Part shown: piece by piece, positions 1 through 5,312 of the stretch
Layout: every line of letters begins with the position of its first letter
How positions within the stretch are numbered: the stretch's first letter is position 1
The notes under the pieces: model-generated
Databases searched by the model: none
Told to the model about the DNA's origin: nothing
Seen by the model: only the letters and a program-made list of their open reading frames with translations
Position numbers and translations under genes: made by a program
DNA from: Bacillota bacterium
Lineage (GTDB): Bacteria > Bacillota > Clostridia > Christensenellales > Aristaeellaceae
Assembly (NCBI GenBank): GCA_023459275.1
Contig: JAEWVC010000044.1
Location: 1-5,911 of the forward strand
Reading direction: 5' to 3'
Length of the DNA stretch: 5,911 nt

Positions 1-57
1 GGGGGGGGGGTTTTTTAAAAAACCCCCCCCCCCCCGCACCCACCCTGCAAAAACTTC
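1..57. repeat. Homopolymeric palindrome, degenerate copy 1 of the G/C-rich hairpin repeat
   Basis: The window opens with G10, T6, A6 and C13 in succession, so bases 1-32 form a perfect palindrome. The right flank reads GCACCCACCCTGCAAAAACTT (37-57, with one extra C from the run), which matches the outer right flank of the other copies (GCACCC...AAAAACTT). I therefore assign it to the same repeat family. The usual GGGGAGGG arm is replaced here by a pure G run, perhaps by strand slippage. The left end may lie outside the window. Long homopolymers like this are also prone to sequencing error. Confidence 0.6.
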
Positions 58-61
58 ATAG

Positions 62-250
62 GAGGATTCCGCAATAGGTATCCATGGCGGCGGCATTGCA
101 TCAAGCAATGAAAAACAAAACAACCGCACTTTAAAACGCCTTCTCTGTCTTACCTTTTCCGATTTGTCTTCCCCTTCAGGGGAAGGCAGTGCGCCCGCTC
201 CGATTTTTGACCTTCATCCCGCCGAAACCCTCGTCAATCGTTTTTGAAAT
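62..250. other. Non-coding stretch, no gene recognised
   Basis: No convincing open reading frame is present. Two small perfect hairpins are visible: CATTGC/GCAATG (94-99 with 105-110) and CTTCCCCT/AGGGGAAG (168-175 with 178-185). Neither is followed by a T run on the plus strand that would make a classical terminator. A single CtsR-like half-site, TTTGACC, lies at 206-212 without a partner. From about 240 the DNA becomes A/T-rich and leads into the hsp20 promoter. Confidence 0.5.
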
Positions 251-336
251 TTCTTGATATTTTTAGATTTAAAGAGATAATAAAAGATAAATGCTGATTT
301 TATGCACTTACTCTCTTTTTTTGAACATTATTATAC

Positions 337-353
337 TTTGACCTTCTTTGACC
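337..353. promoter_or_regulatory. CtsR heat-shock repressor operator
   Basis: On the minus strand these 17 bases read GGTCAAA-GAA-GGTCAAA. This fits the established CtsR direct-repeat consensus (A/G)GTCAAANAN(A/G)GTCAAA at every defined position. The site covers the -35 hexamer and part of the spacer of the hsp20 promoter, where a bound repressor would block RNA polymerase. CtsR is the class III heat-shock repressor of low-GC Gram-positive bacteria. No CIRCE (HrcA) inverted repeat was seen nearby. Confidence 0.88.
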
Positions 354-366
354 TTTAACGTATAAT
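338..366 (+). promoter_or_regulatory. Sigma-A promoter of hsp20
   Basis: The -35 is TTGACC (338-343) and the -10 is a perfect TATAAT (361-366), with the optimal 17-base spacer. Transcription should begin near 373, giving a leader of about 80 bases. The leader contains a perfect 7-bp hairpin, GGGAACC (380-386) with GGTTCCC (398-404). The DNA upstream (about 240-335) is A/T-rich and could act as an UP element (inference). Confidence 0.85.
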
Positions 367-452
367 CTGAACCAGGAAAGGGAACCGATAGAAAAAGGGT
401 TCCCCTCCCACCAAATAAGCAACAAATCAAGATATTTCAAGGAGGTTTTCGT

Positions 453-929
453 ATGTACACTTTGGTTCCGTTCCGCGGCCGCAGGGATGTAAGCCGCAGC
501 TATGGCAACAGCCTTTTCAATGACAGCTTCTTCCGTTCCTTCTTCGACATGAGCGACTGGATGGGCAGCGCCGGTTTCCGCGTGGATGTCAAGGAAAAGG
601 CAGACCACTATCTGCTGGAGGCGGAGCTTCCCGGCGTCAGCGAGGATCAGATCGAGATGACCGTGGATAACGACGTCCTGACCATCACCGCCAACGCCCA
701 TACCGAGCGCAAGGAGGAAAAGGATTCCTACCTCTACTGCGAGCGCAGGGTGGGCCGCATGGAGCGCAGCTTCAGCCTGGAGGGCATCCAGCAGGATAAC
801 ATCAGCGCCGATTACAAAAACGGCGTGCTGTCCGTGACCCTGCCCAAGAACGCCCCCGAACCCCCCAAGACTCAGCGGAAGATCGCCATCGGCAACGGCG
901 GCCAGGCCAAGATAGCGGGGAACAACTAA
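453..929 (+). CDS. hsp20: Hsp20/alpha-crystallin family small heat-shock protein
   Basis: A 158-residue ATP-independent cytoplasmic holdase that would bind unfolding proteins during stress and keep them refoldable. The alpha-crystallin domain runs from about residue 42 (FRVDVKEK) to 132. It includes ELPGV (58-62) and the signature NGVLSVTLPK (123-132) near its end. The C-terminal tail carries an I-x-I motif, IAI at 144-146, used to assemble oligomers. The N-terminal arm is Phe-rich (FNDSFFRSFFD, 22-32), as is usual for the family. The ATG is preceded by AAGGAGG (439-445) with a 7-base gap, so the start is secure. Length is typical of bacterial Hsp20. A CtsR operator over the promoter predicts heat induction. 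The gene appears monocistronic, followed by a palindromic repeat and then a strong terminator. Confidence 0.95.
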   Translation: MYTLVPFRGRRDVSRSYGNSLFNDSFFRSFFDMSDWMGSAGFRVDVKEKADHYLLEAELPGVSEDQIEMTVDNDVLTITANAHTERKEEKDSYLYCERRVGRMERSFSLEGIQQDNISADYKNGVLSVTLPKNAPEPPKTQRKIAIGNGGQAKIAGNN

Positions 930-933
930 GGAA

Positions 934-1008
934 AGTCTTGTAAGGTATACCGGGGAAGGGATTTTTTGAAAAAAACCCTTCCCCGGAACCCCATCCAAAA
1001 AACCTCAA
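934..1008. repeat. G/C-rich palindromic repeat, copy 2
   Basis: The core is CCGGGGAAGGG (950-960) against CCCTTCCCCGG (976-986), an 11-bp perfect stem with an inner T6-G-A7 tip that extends the pairing. The outer flanks (GTCTTGTAAGG on the left, CCCCATCCAAAAAACCTC on the right) are diverged versions of the AGTTTTTGGAGGGG / CCCCTCCAAAAACT flanks of other copies. It lies 20 bases after the hsp20 stop and may protect or shorten that transcript's 3' end. There is no T run directly after the stem. Confidence 0.7.
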
Positions 1009-1021
1009 AAGGGAGCTCTTC

Positions 1022-1109
1022 AAAGCAGTTTTGCTTTCTATAGACAGGCGGAGGGCGGGGGCAACCCCGGTGCCGCACAAGGGGCCTTTTCCTCCACAGC
1101 CCCTTTGGA
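1022..1109 (+). other. Run of hairpins before the terminator (3' UTR or small RNA)
   Basis: Three perfect stems follow one another on the plus strand. They are AAAGCA/TGCTTT (1022-1027 with 1032-1037), CGGGG/CCCCG closed by a GCAA tetraloop of the stable GNRA type (1056-1069), and AAGGGGC/GCCCCTT (1079-1085 with 1099-1105). The strong terminator comes directly after. This could be the hsp20 3' untranslated region or a small RNA of about 120 bases. I see no convincing separate promoter and do not recognise a known RNA family. Confidence 0.35.
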
Positions 1110-1146
1110 ACCGCCCCGGGCACAGCGCCCGGGGCGGTCGTTTTTT
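1110..1146 (+). terminator. Strong intrinsic terminator
   Basis: A perfect 12-bp stem, ACCGCCCCGGGC (1110-1121) with GCCCGGGGCGGT (1127-1138) and a 5-base loop, is followed by CG and six T (1141-1146). The T run is on the plus strand, so it ends transcription from hsp20 and anything between. Its last bases overlap the stop codon of the minus-strand small ORF, but that strand has no T run after the stem. Confidence 0.93.
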
Positions 1147-1294
1147 ATGCGATATACATTCTTGGTGCCACCGGATAGCCGCCTGGCTGAAAGCCGCCGC
1201 CAAAATCCCGGATACTCCTGCAAAGCATGTACACGGTCTCGGCATCCCCATAGCCCATGGCGCCCGTGGCAAACGTGAAATCCGCCATATGCAT
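1145..1294 (-). CDS. Probable small protein of unknown function (49 aa)
   Basis: A 49-residue open reading frame starting MHMADFTFATG and ending YPVAPRMYIA. It is not recognised. Support for coding: the ATG is preceded by a good ribosome binding site (AGAGGAAAGG just upstream, gap about 4-9 bases depending on alignment), and many third positions are G or C, as in the neighbouring genes. The product is rich in Gly (GGGFQPGGY, 32-40) and has six Met and four Tyr. It has no transmembrane segment or obvious signal peptide and one Cys (C25). A second ATG two codons in is an alternative start. A weak -10 (TATCAT, 1324-1319) would place the transcript start near 1312, but no good -35 is seen. It could be an orphan small protein or the remnant of a larger gene. 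Confidence 0.45.
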   Translation of the reverse strand: MHMADFTFATGAMGYGDAETVYMLCRSIRDFGGGFQPGGYPVAPRMYIA

Positions 1295-1319
1295 CTGCCT
1301 TTCCTCTATGCTGCACTTA

Positions 1320-1328
1320 TGATATACT
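1320..1328 (+). promoter_or_regulatory. Candidate extended -10 promoter
   Basis: The sequence TGATATACT contains TATACT (1323-1328) preceded by the TGn extension of extended -10 promoters. No good -35 hexamer is present 17 bases upstream, which is acceptable for this class. It would start a leader of about 205 bases for the UPF0303-family gene at 1540. It lies back to back with the upstream region of the minus-strand small ORF. Confidence 0.45.
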
Positions 1329-1375
1329 GTTTTTGCATGCGGTGCTTGTTTCAGATTGCGCAAAAGGAGAAGTTC

Positions 1376-1420
1376 ATGGCGCTTGTTTCCGATATCCTGG
1401 ACGCTGCCGGATGCATCTAG
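1376..1420 (+). CDS. Possible 14-codon leader peptide
   Basis: The ORF encodes MALVSDILDAAGCI and has a proper AAGGAG (1364-1369) six bases before its ATG. It lies inside the putative leader between the 1320-1328 promoter and the UPF0303-family gene. It shows no run of one amino acid that would suggest a classical attenuation peptide. It could be a leader peptide, the start of a decayed gene or chance. Confidence 0.25.
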   Translation: MALVSDILDAAGCI

Positions 1421-1462
1421 GCGGACCTTTCGTCTCCCCTGCCGGACGGGGCGCGGCAAAGG

Positions 1463-1523
1463 CGGGGAGGGGATTTTTGCAAAACTCCCCTCCCCGTACC
1501 CCTCCGCAAAAACTTCATTTTTT
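1463..1523. repeat. G/C-rich palindromic repeat, copy 3
   Basis: The arms CGGGGAGGGGA (1463-1473) and TCCCCTCCCCG (1486-1496) pair perfectly over 11 bases, with a TTTT-GC-AAAA tip. The right flank TACCCCTCCGCAAAAACTTC is the family's outer flank. The copy ends at a T6 run (1518-1523) that touches the ribosome binding site of the next gene, so the hairpin lies within that gene's leader. As RNA it would place a very stable stem about 28 bases before the Shine-Dalgarno sequence. Confidence 0.8.
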
Positions 1524-1539
1524 GGAAAGGAGCATCTTG

Positions 1540-2040
1540 ATGACGGAAGAAACGGCATCCGCCCAAGCGATGGCGGAGATCATCAGAAAACAGGAGGCCG
1601 CCCTTGTGTTTGACGCCTTCGGCCCCGACACGGCCTTCGCCCTGGGCCAGAGTCTCCGGCAGCACGCCATCGCCCACGGCGGCAGCGTGCTCATCGATAT
1701 CACATGCGGCGGGCTGCAGGTATTCCGCTGTGCCGTTGGCAGCCCCGCGCCCAACAACGACCGGTGGGTGCGCCGCAAGCGGAACGTGGTGCTGGAGTTT
1801 TTCAAAAGCTCGCTGCTGGTTGCCCAGGAGATGAAGCTCTCCGGCCGGACACTCCAGGACTTCGGCCTTTCGGACGGCGATTTCGCCCTGTCCGGCGGCG
1901 GCTTTCCCCTGCGGGTGAAAAACCTGGGCATTGTCGGGGCCATTGTGGTATCGGGTTTACCCCAGACCCATGACCACCAGCTGATCGCGGACACGCTATG
2001 CGATTTCCTTCACGCGCAGGCACCGTCGGTGCTGGAATAG
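1540..2040 (+). CDS. UPF0303 / DUF336 (GlcG-HbpS-like) family protein
   Basis: A 166-residue soluble protein of the UPF0303 family, related to the heme-degrading/heme-binding HbpS-GlcG fold. Family membership rests on the conserved block NDRWVRRKRNVVLEFFKSS (73-91) and on GGGFPLRV (119-126) followed by SGLPQTHDHQLIAD (138-151). These regions make up most of the family signature. The precise biochemical role of UPF0303 proteins is not settled, and annotation as heme-degrading comes from homology. The start is secured by GGAAAGGAG (1524-1532) seven bases before the ATG. The length is typical and no signal peptide is visible. It appears to be a single gene, preceded by a long leader containing a palindromic repeat and a possible 14-codon ORF. 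Its end converges on the ferredoxin gene. Confidence 0.85.
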   Translation: MTEETASAQAMAEIIRKQEAALVFDAFGPDTAFALGQSLRQHAIAHGGSVLIDITCGGLQVFRCAVGSPAPNNDRWVRRKRNVVLEFFKSSLLVAQEMKLSGRTLQDFGLSDGDFALSGGGFPLRVKNLGIVGAIVVSGLPQTHDHQLIADTLCDFLHAQAPSVLE

Positions 2041-2114
2041 GCCGCTGCGGAGCGTGCCGCACACCATCCTTTTTCCCGAACAGGAGGGGAGTTCAATTAA
2101 ACCTCCGCTGCGGC
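2041..2114. repeat. Inverted repeat filling the gap between convergent genes
   Basis: The arms GCCGCTGCGGAG (2041-2052) and CTCCGCTGCGGC (2103-2114) are inverted with 11 of 12 matches, separated by 50 bases. They fill almost exactly the gap between the stop codons of the UPF0303 gene (+) and the ferredoxin gene (-). Each arm is itself close to a small palindrome (CCGC-T-GCGG). It may serve as a two-way transcript end, but no clear T run follows on either strand. Confidence 0.4.
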
Positions 2115-2115
2115 G

Positions 2116-2304
2116 TTACGAAAGGCTGATCACCGAAACCGGGCAGCCGTCCCGCGCTTCCTCCGCCGCGCTTTCCGCGTCCTTGGGGACGGGCTCGGCA
2201 TAAACCTCCGCCAACCCGTCCTCCGCCATGCGGAATACCTTGGGGCAAGTGGATGCGCACAGCTCGCAGCCGATGCATCCGTCCCTGTCGATGGTCGCTT
2301 TCAT
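2116..2304 (-). CDS. Small single-cluster [4Fe-4S] ferredoxin
   Basis: A 62-residue cytoplasmic electron carrier. Ligands are C10, C13 and C16 in CIGCELC, with the fourth C54 in DGCPVSVI near the C-terminus. This matches the monocluster ferredoxins of the Thermotoga type, which bind one [4Fe-4S] cluster. C20 (STCPKVF) corresponds to the extra Cys that in some family members forms a disulfide; no clear partner Cys is present here. The region 25-50 is acidic, as usual. I chose the ATG at 2304 (MKATIDRDG) because AGGAGG lies eight bases upstream. The in-frame TTG two codons earlier would leave only two bases. It lies 161 bases downstream of the racemase in the same direction and I see no good promoter between them, so read-through is possible. 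The redox partner is not evident here. Confidence 0.93.
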   Translation of the reverse strand: MKATIDRDGCIGCELCASTCPKVFRMAEDGLAEVYAEPVPKDAESAAEEARDGCPVSVISLS

Positions 2305-2401
2305 GGGCAAATCCTCCTCTTTGCTATCTGGAATTTTTCAAGCCATGCTTCCTTTCGCGGAGCCTTCACCGCAATGGCTGCGGCCCGCCGGCAAACCCGA
2401 T

Positions 2402-2413
2402 GGAAAGCTTTCC
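2402..2413. promoter_or_regulatory. 12-bp perfect palindrome upstream of ferredoxin
   Basis: GGAAAGCTTTCC is a perfect palindrome in the 161-base gap upstream of the ferredoxin gene. It is flanked symmetrically by CCG and CGG with two unpaired bases on each side. It could be a binding site for a dimeric regulator, but no adjacent promoter is recognisable. Confidence 0.2.
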
Positions 2414-2465
2414 TCCGGCCACGGCCATCTATACGCAGCGCCATAAAATGCTTTTGATGGCTCTT

Positions 2466-3158
2466 CTACCCCCTCAAAGCCTCCCTGGCGGCTGCCCTGG
2501 CGTGGATTTCCGCCGTGTCAAACAGAGGTACCTCGGTATCAATCTGCTTCACCAGCAGCCCGATCTCCGTGCAGCCCAGAATTGCCGCCTGGGCGCCTTT
2601 TTGGGACAAAGCTTCAATGATCTTTACAAACCTTTCCCTGGACGCACCGCTGATCGTACCAAGGCAAAGCTCCTCAAAAATCACGCGGTTGATAAAAGCC
2701 CTGTCCTCCGCCTCCGGCACTATGACCTCCAAGCCGTGGCTTGCGATACGGTCCTTGTAGAAATCCTGTTCCATGGTGTATCTGGTGCCCAGCAGCGCCG
2801 TTTTTTTGATTCCCTGCTCCTTAACGGCAGCGGCGGCGGCATCGGCAATGTGCAACAGCGGGATGCGCAGGCTTTTTACCACCTGCGGGGCCACCTTGTG
2901 CATGGTGTTGGTGCAGATCAGAAGGAAGTCCGCCCCCGCGTTTTGAAGCTTCACTGCCGCGTCTGAGAGGATTTCACCCATCCTTTCCCATTCTCCGGCG
3001 CTTTGGCATTCCTCAATCTCGTGAAAATCCACGCTGTACATAAGGCACTTGGCGCTGTGGAAGCCGCCCAAAGCCTTTTGCACTTCCCGGTTGATGATTT
3101 GATAATAAGCTGCCGTGCTTTCCCAGCTCATGCCGCCCAGCAGCCCGATAGTTTTCAT
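2466..3158 (-). CDS. ygeA: Aspartate/glutamate racemase family, YgeA-type amino-acid racemase
   Basis: A 230-residue PLP-independent racemase that interconverts L- and D-amino acids by a two-cysteine acid/base mechanism. The catalytic pair is C82 (CTNTMH, 82-87) and C196 (GCTEIGLL, 195-202). The start, MKTIGLLGGMSWEST, and internal blocks HSVDFHEIEEC-like (41-51), LLGTRYTMEQDFY (122-134) and IFEELCLGTI (160-169) closely match E. coli YgeA as I recall it, including the overall length. YgeA is a broad-specificity racemase, so the substrate here should not be assumed to be aspartate. The ATG at 3158 is chosen because GGAGGAGG (3173-3166) lies seven bases upstream. An in-frame upstream extension runs into the promoter and a repeat and is not translated. 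It likely provides D-amino acids or recycles them. It may be co-transcribed with the ferredoxin downstream. Confidence 0.93.
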   Translation of the reverse strand: MKTIGLLGGMSWESTAAYYQIINREVQKALGGFHSAKCLMYSVDFHEIEECQSAGEWERMGEILSDAAVKLQNAGADFLLICTNTMHKVAPQVVKSLRIPLLHIADAAAAAVKEQGIKKTALLGTRYTMEQDFYKDRIASHGLEVIVPEAEDRAFINRVIFEELCLGTISGASRERFVKIIEALSQKGAQAAILGCTEIGLLVKQIDTEVPLFDTAEIHARAAAREALRG

Positions 3159-3188
3159 GCGCCGTCCTCCTCCGCGTCCGTTTTCGCC

Positions 3189-3197
3189 ATTATACCA
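3189..3197 (-). promoter_or_regulatory. Extended -10 promoter of the racemase gene
   Basis: On the minus strand the sequence is TGG-TATAAT, a perfect -10 (3194-3189) with the TGn extension. The -35 region is poor, as is normal for extended -10 promoters. Transcription would start near 3182, leaving a leader of about 24 bases that contains the strong Shine-Dalgarno sequence of the racemase gene. Confidence 0.75.
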
Positions 3198-3230
3198 TAA
3201 ATCGGTATTGCCCATAGATAGATTTTTCTT

Positions 3231-3290
3231 GGGAAAGGACTGCGGGGAGGGCTTCTTTTTCAAAAGAGGCCCTCCCCGCAGTCCTTTCCC
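3231..3290. repeat. G/C-rich palindromic repeat, copy 4; likely terminator of ktrBA
   Basis: Two perfectly complementary 22-base arms (3231-3252 and 3269-3290) contain the core GCGGGGAGGG / CCCTCCCCGC and are extended by AAAGGAC / GTCCTTT. The tip TTCTTTT-TC-AAAAGAG lengthens pairing to about 29 bp. It starts nine bases after the ktrA stop codon, so on the minus strand it would end or protect the ktrBA transcript. It also lies just upstream of the racemase promoter, separating the two units. No long T run follows on the minus strand. Confidence 0.85.
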
Positions 3291-3299
3291 CGGTTATGT

Positions 3300-3950
3300 T
3301 CAGCTCCTGGCCATTACCTTGGCCACGTCCTTTTTGCCGCCGGCGATGTACAGATGGTCGCCCTCCGTAAAAATATGGCTGGCATCCGGTGTCTGGGAAA
3401 AGCCGTTTTCATCCTTGATGGCAATAATGCTCACGCGGTACTCCGTGCGCACGCCCACCTCCCGGATGCTTTTGCCGAACCAGCCCTTGGGGGGCATGAT
3501 CTCGGCAAGGCAGTAATCTTCGGACCATTCGATATAGCCGAAGGCGTGGCCGGCGCTCAGCCGCATGGCGGTGCGGTTGGCCATCTCCTTTTCGGGATAG
3601 ATCACTTCGTCCGCGCCGTTGCGCAGGAGGAATTTGGCGTGGATGTCCCTGTCCGCCTTGGAGATTACGTATTGCGCGCCCATCTCCTTGAGCAGGGAGG
3701 TGATTTCCAGGGAAGCCTGGAAATGGCTGCCGATGCACACGAAGCACAAGTCAAAATTGCGCACGCCCAGGGTTTGAAGCGTTCTGTCATCGGTGCAGTC
3801 CCCGATCTGGGCGGAGGTGACTTGGGAGGCCAGGGCGTTGACGCGGCTTTCGTCGATGTCCACCACCATCACTTCATCCCTAAGCTCCGTAAATTTCGTT
3901 GCCAGATGCCGGCCAAACCGGCCAAGACCGATTACCAATACCGCCTTCAT
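3300..3950 (-). CDS. ktrA: K+ uptake regulatory subunit KtrA (TrkA family, RCK domains)
   Basis: A 216-residue cytoplasmic gating subunit that forms a ring on the KtrB channel and controls K+ uptake on nucleotide binding. The N-terminal Rossmann-type RCK_N domain (about 1-130) has the dinucleotide motif GLGRFG (8-13), an acidic residue after strand 2 (VVDIDE, D31) that contacts the ribose, and GD at 50-51. The RCK_C (TrkA_C) domain follows at about 135-216. In related Firmicutes this domain binds c-di-AMP; that is family knowledge and cannot be verified here. The length is typical of KtrA/KtrC. The start is preceded by AAGGAG eight bases upstream, overlapping the ktrB stop codon. The genes are 12 bases apart, so translation is probably coupled. 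The order ktrB-ktrA is the reverse of the classical ktrAB order. Confidence 0.95.
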   Translation of the reverse strand: MKAVLVIGLGRFGRHLATKFTELRDEVMVVDIDESRVNALASQVTSAQIGDCTDDRTLQTLGVRNFDLCFVCIGSHFQASLEITSLLKEMGAQYVISKADRDIHAKFLLRNGADEVIYPEKEMANRTAMRLSAGHAFGYIEWSEDYCLAEIMPPKGWFGKSIREVGVRTEYRVSIIAIKDENGFSQTPDASHIFTEGDHLYIAGGKKDVAKVMARS

Positions 3951-3962
3951 GCGTCCTTCTCC

Positions 3963-5312
3963 TTATCCTATGATGACCTTGTCCAGGGGCTTTTTAACAT
4001 TGATACCGGGTTGGGGATGGGCGATGGCCATCAGCACGGACAGGCTGCCCACCCGGCCCAGATACACCAGTAAACAGATCACGATCCTGGCCACGGGGTT
4101 CAAAAACGGCGTGATGCCCACGGACAGCCCCACGGTGCTGATGGCTGAAACCACCTCAAAGGCGATATCCTCCATCAGGAAGGAATGGGTCGCGGCCAAG
4201 CCCACCACCGCCACAAAAGCGGTAACCAGATACACGGTGGCCAGTGAAAACGCTTTACGGGTGCAGTTCGCATCAATCCGCCTGCCCATAAAATTGACAT
4301 CCTCCCGGCCCCGGATGTACGAGAAGGCCGTTAAAAGCAGCACCAGCATGGTGGTGGTCTTCATGCCGCCGGCGGTGGAACCGGGGCTGCCGCCGATCAT
4401 CATCAAAAGGATGGTCAGCATCTTGCTGCCGCCGGAAAGGGCGCCGATATTCACCGTATTGAAGCCCGCCGTCCTGGGGGTAACGGATTGGAAGAGGCTG
4501 GCCATCAGCTTGGTGCCAAAGGGCAGCCCCGCAAGGGTGTTGTTCCACTCCAGGATCAAAAACAGCGCCGCGCCGCCCAGGATGAGGATCAATGAAAACA
4601 GCAGCACGGCCTTGGTGTGCAGGCTCAGGCGCGAGAAGCGCATGTGCTTTTGGTACAGGTCCTCCCACACCACAAAGCCCAGGCCGCCAACCAGGATCAG
4701 GCCCATGACCACCACGTTGACCAGGACATCACCTTGATAGGAGGTCAGGGAGGAATAGGGGCCAAACCGGCCCATCAGGTCAAAACCCGCGTTGCAGAAA
4801 GCCGACACGGAATGAAAAATGCCATAATAGATGCCCATGGCCCAGCCCATCTGCCCCACAAAACGCACGGAAAGCAGCACCGCTCCCAACGCCTCCAGCA
4901 CCGCGGTGCCGATGAGCACATGTTTGAGCATGCGCACGATGCCGCCCAGTTGCAGCGTGCCCACGGATTCCTTCATCAGGCCGCGCTCCATCAGGCCGAT
5001 GCGCCGGCCCATGAACATGGAAAACATGGTGGCCACCGTCATAAAACCAAGGCCGCCCACTTGGATCAAAAGCAGGATCACCGTCTGCCCAAACAGCGTA
5101 AATTGGCTGTACGTATCATACACCACCAGCCCCGTCACGCACGTGGCGGAGGAGGCGGTGAAAAGTGCATCGATAAAGGGAATAGGCCGATGGCTCCGGG
5201 TGGAGATGGGCAAGCGCAAAAGCAACGTGCCCACAAGGATCACCAACAAAAAACCGATGGCAAGAAACTGGCTTTCGCTTATCTTCCGCTTGTCCAGCCC
5301 GCGGATGTACAT
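3963..5312 (-). CDS. ktrB: K+ channel-like transporter subunit KtrB (TrkH/KtrB family)
   Basis: A 449-residue integral membrane protein that carries K+ (often Na+-coupled in the family). It has the four-fold M1-P-M2 plan. The four selectivity-filter loops are visible: TCVTGL (57-62), CNAGFD (173-178), TAGFN (281-285) and STVGLS (392-397). Each has the key glycine (G61, G176, G283, G395). The intramembrane gating loop GGSPGSTAGGMKTTT (307-321) and the C-terminal GRVGSL (419-424) are also characteristic. The first hydrophobic segment is at about residues 15-33. Length matches bacterial KtrB. The ATG is preceded by a modest GGAG ten bases upstream. It is first in the operon with ktrA, under a good sigma-A promoter and a structured leader. 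The intact filters and loop suggest a functional transporter. Confidence 0.96.
   Translation of the reverse strand: MYIRGLDKRKISESQFLAIGFLLVILVGTLLLRLPISTRSHRPIPFIDALFTASSATCVTGLVVYDTYSQFTLFGQTVILLLIQVGGLGFMTVATMFSMFMGRRIGLMERGLMKESVGTLQLGGIVRMLKHVLIGTAVLEALGAVLLSVRFVGQMGWAMGIYYGIFHSVSAFCNAGFDLMGRFGPYSSLTSYQGDVLVNVVVMGLILVGGLGFVVWEDLYQKHMRFSRLSLHTKAVLLFSLILILGGAALFLILEWNNTLAGLPFGTKLMASLFQSVTPRTAGFNTVNIGALSGGSKMLTILLMMIGGSPGSTAGGMKTTTMLVLLLTAFSYIRGREDVNFMGRRIDANCTRKAFSLATVYLVTAFVAVVGLAATHSFLMEDIAFEVVSAISTVGLSVGITPFLNPVARIVICLLVYLGRVGSLSVLMAIAHPQPGINVKKPLDKVIIG

Noticed and set aside
81..93. Shared 12-mer TCCATGGCGGCG with the element at 5640-5837, suggesting a second copy
   Set aside because: A 12-base match is expected about once by chance in a window of this size and the surrounding sequence does not align convincingly.
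82..135. 16-codon ORF MAAALHQAMKNKTTAL
   Set aside because: The nearest AGGAGG is about 17 bases upstream, too far, and nothing else supports translation.
206..212. TTTGACC as a second CtsR site
   Set aside because: It is a single half-site without the second heptamer at the required spacing and is not near a promoter.
802..1316. Several minus-strand ORFs of 65-156 codons over the end of hsp20 and the following spacer
   Set aside because: They lie antisense to hsp20 or across hairpins and terminator, have low-complexity Arg/Pro/Gly-rich products and no ribosome binding site; they are by-products of GC-rich DNA.
1031..1420. 129-codon plus-strand ORF across the terminator region
   Set aside because: It runs through a strong intrinsic terminator and hairpins and lacks a ribosome binding site. 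Only its last 14 codons have a plausible start signal and are listed separately.
2305..2310. TTG start two codons upstream of the ferredoxin ATG
   Set aside because: Only two bases would separate it from AGGAGG, whereas the ATG at 2304 has an ideal eight-base gap.
3159..3263. N-terminal extension of the racemase (35 codons)
   Set aside because: It would be translated through the gene's own promoter and ends in a repeat; the ATG at 3158 has an excellent ribosome binding site and matches the family's N-terminus.
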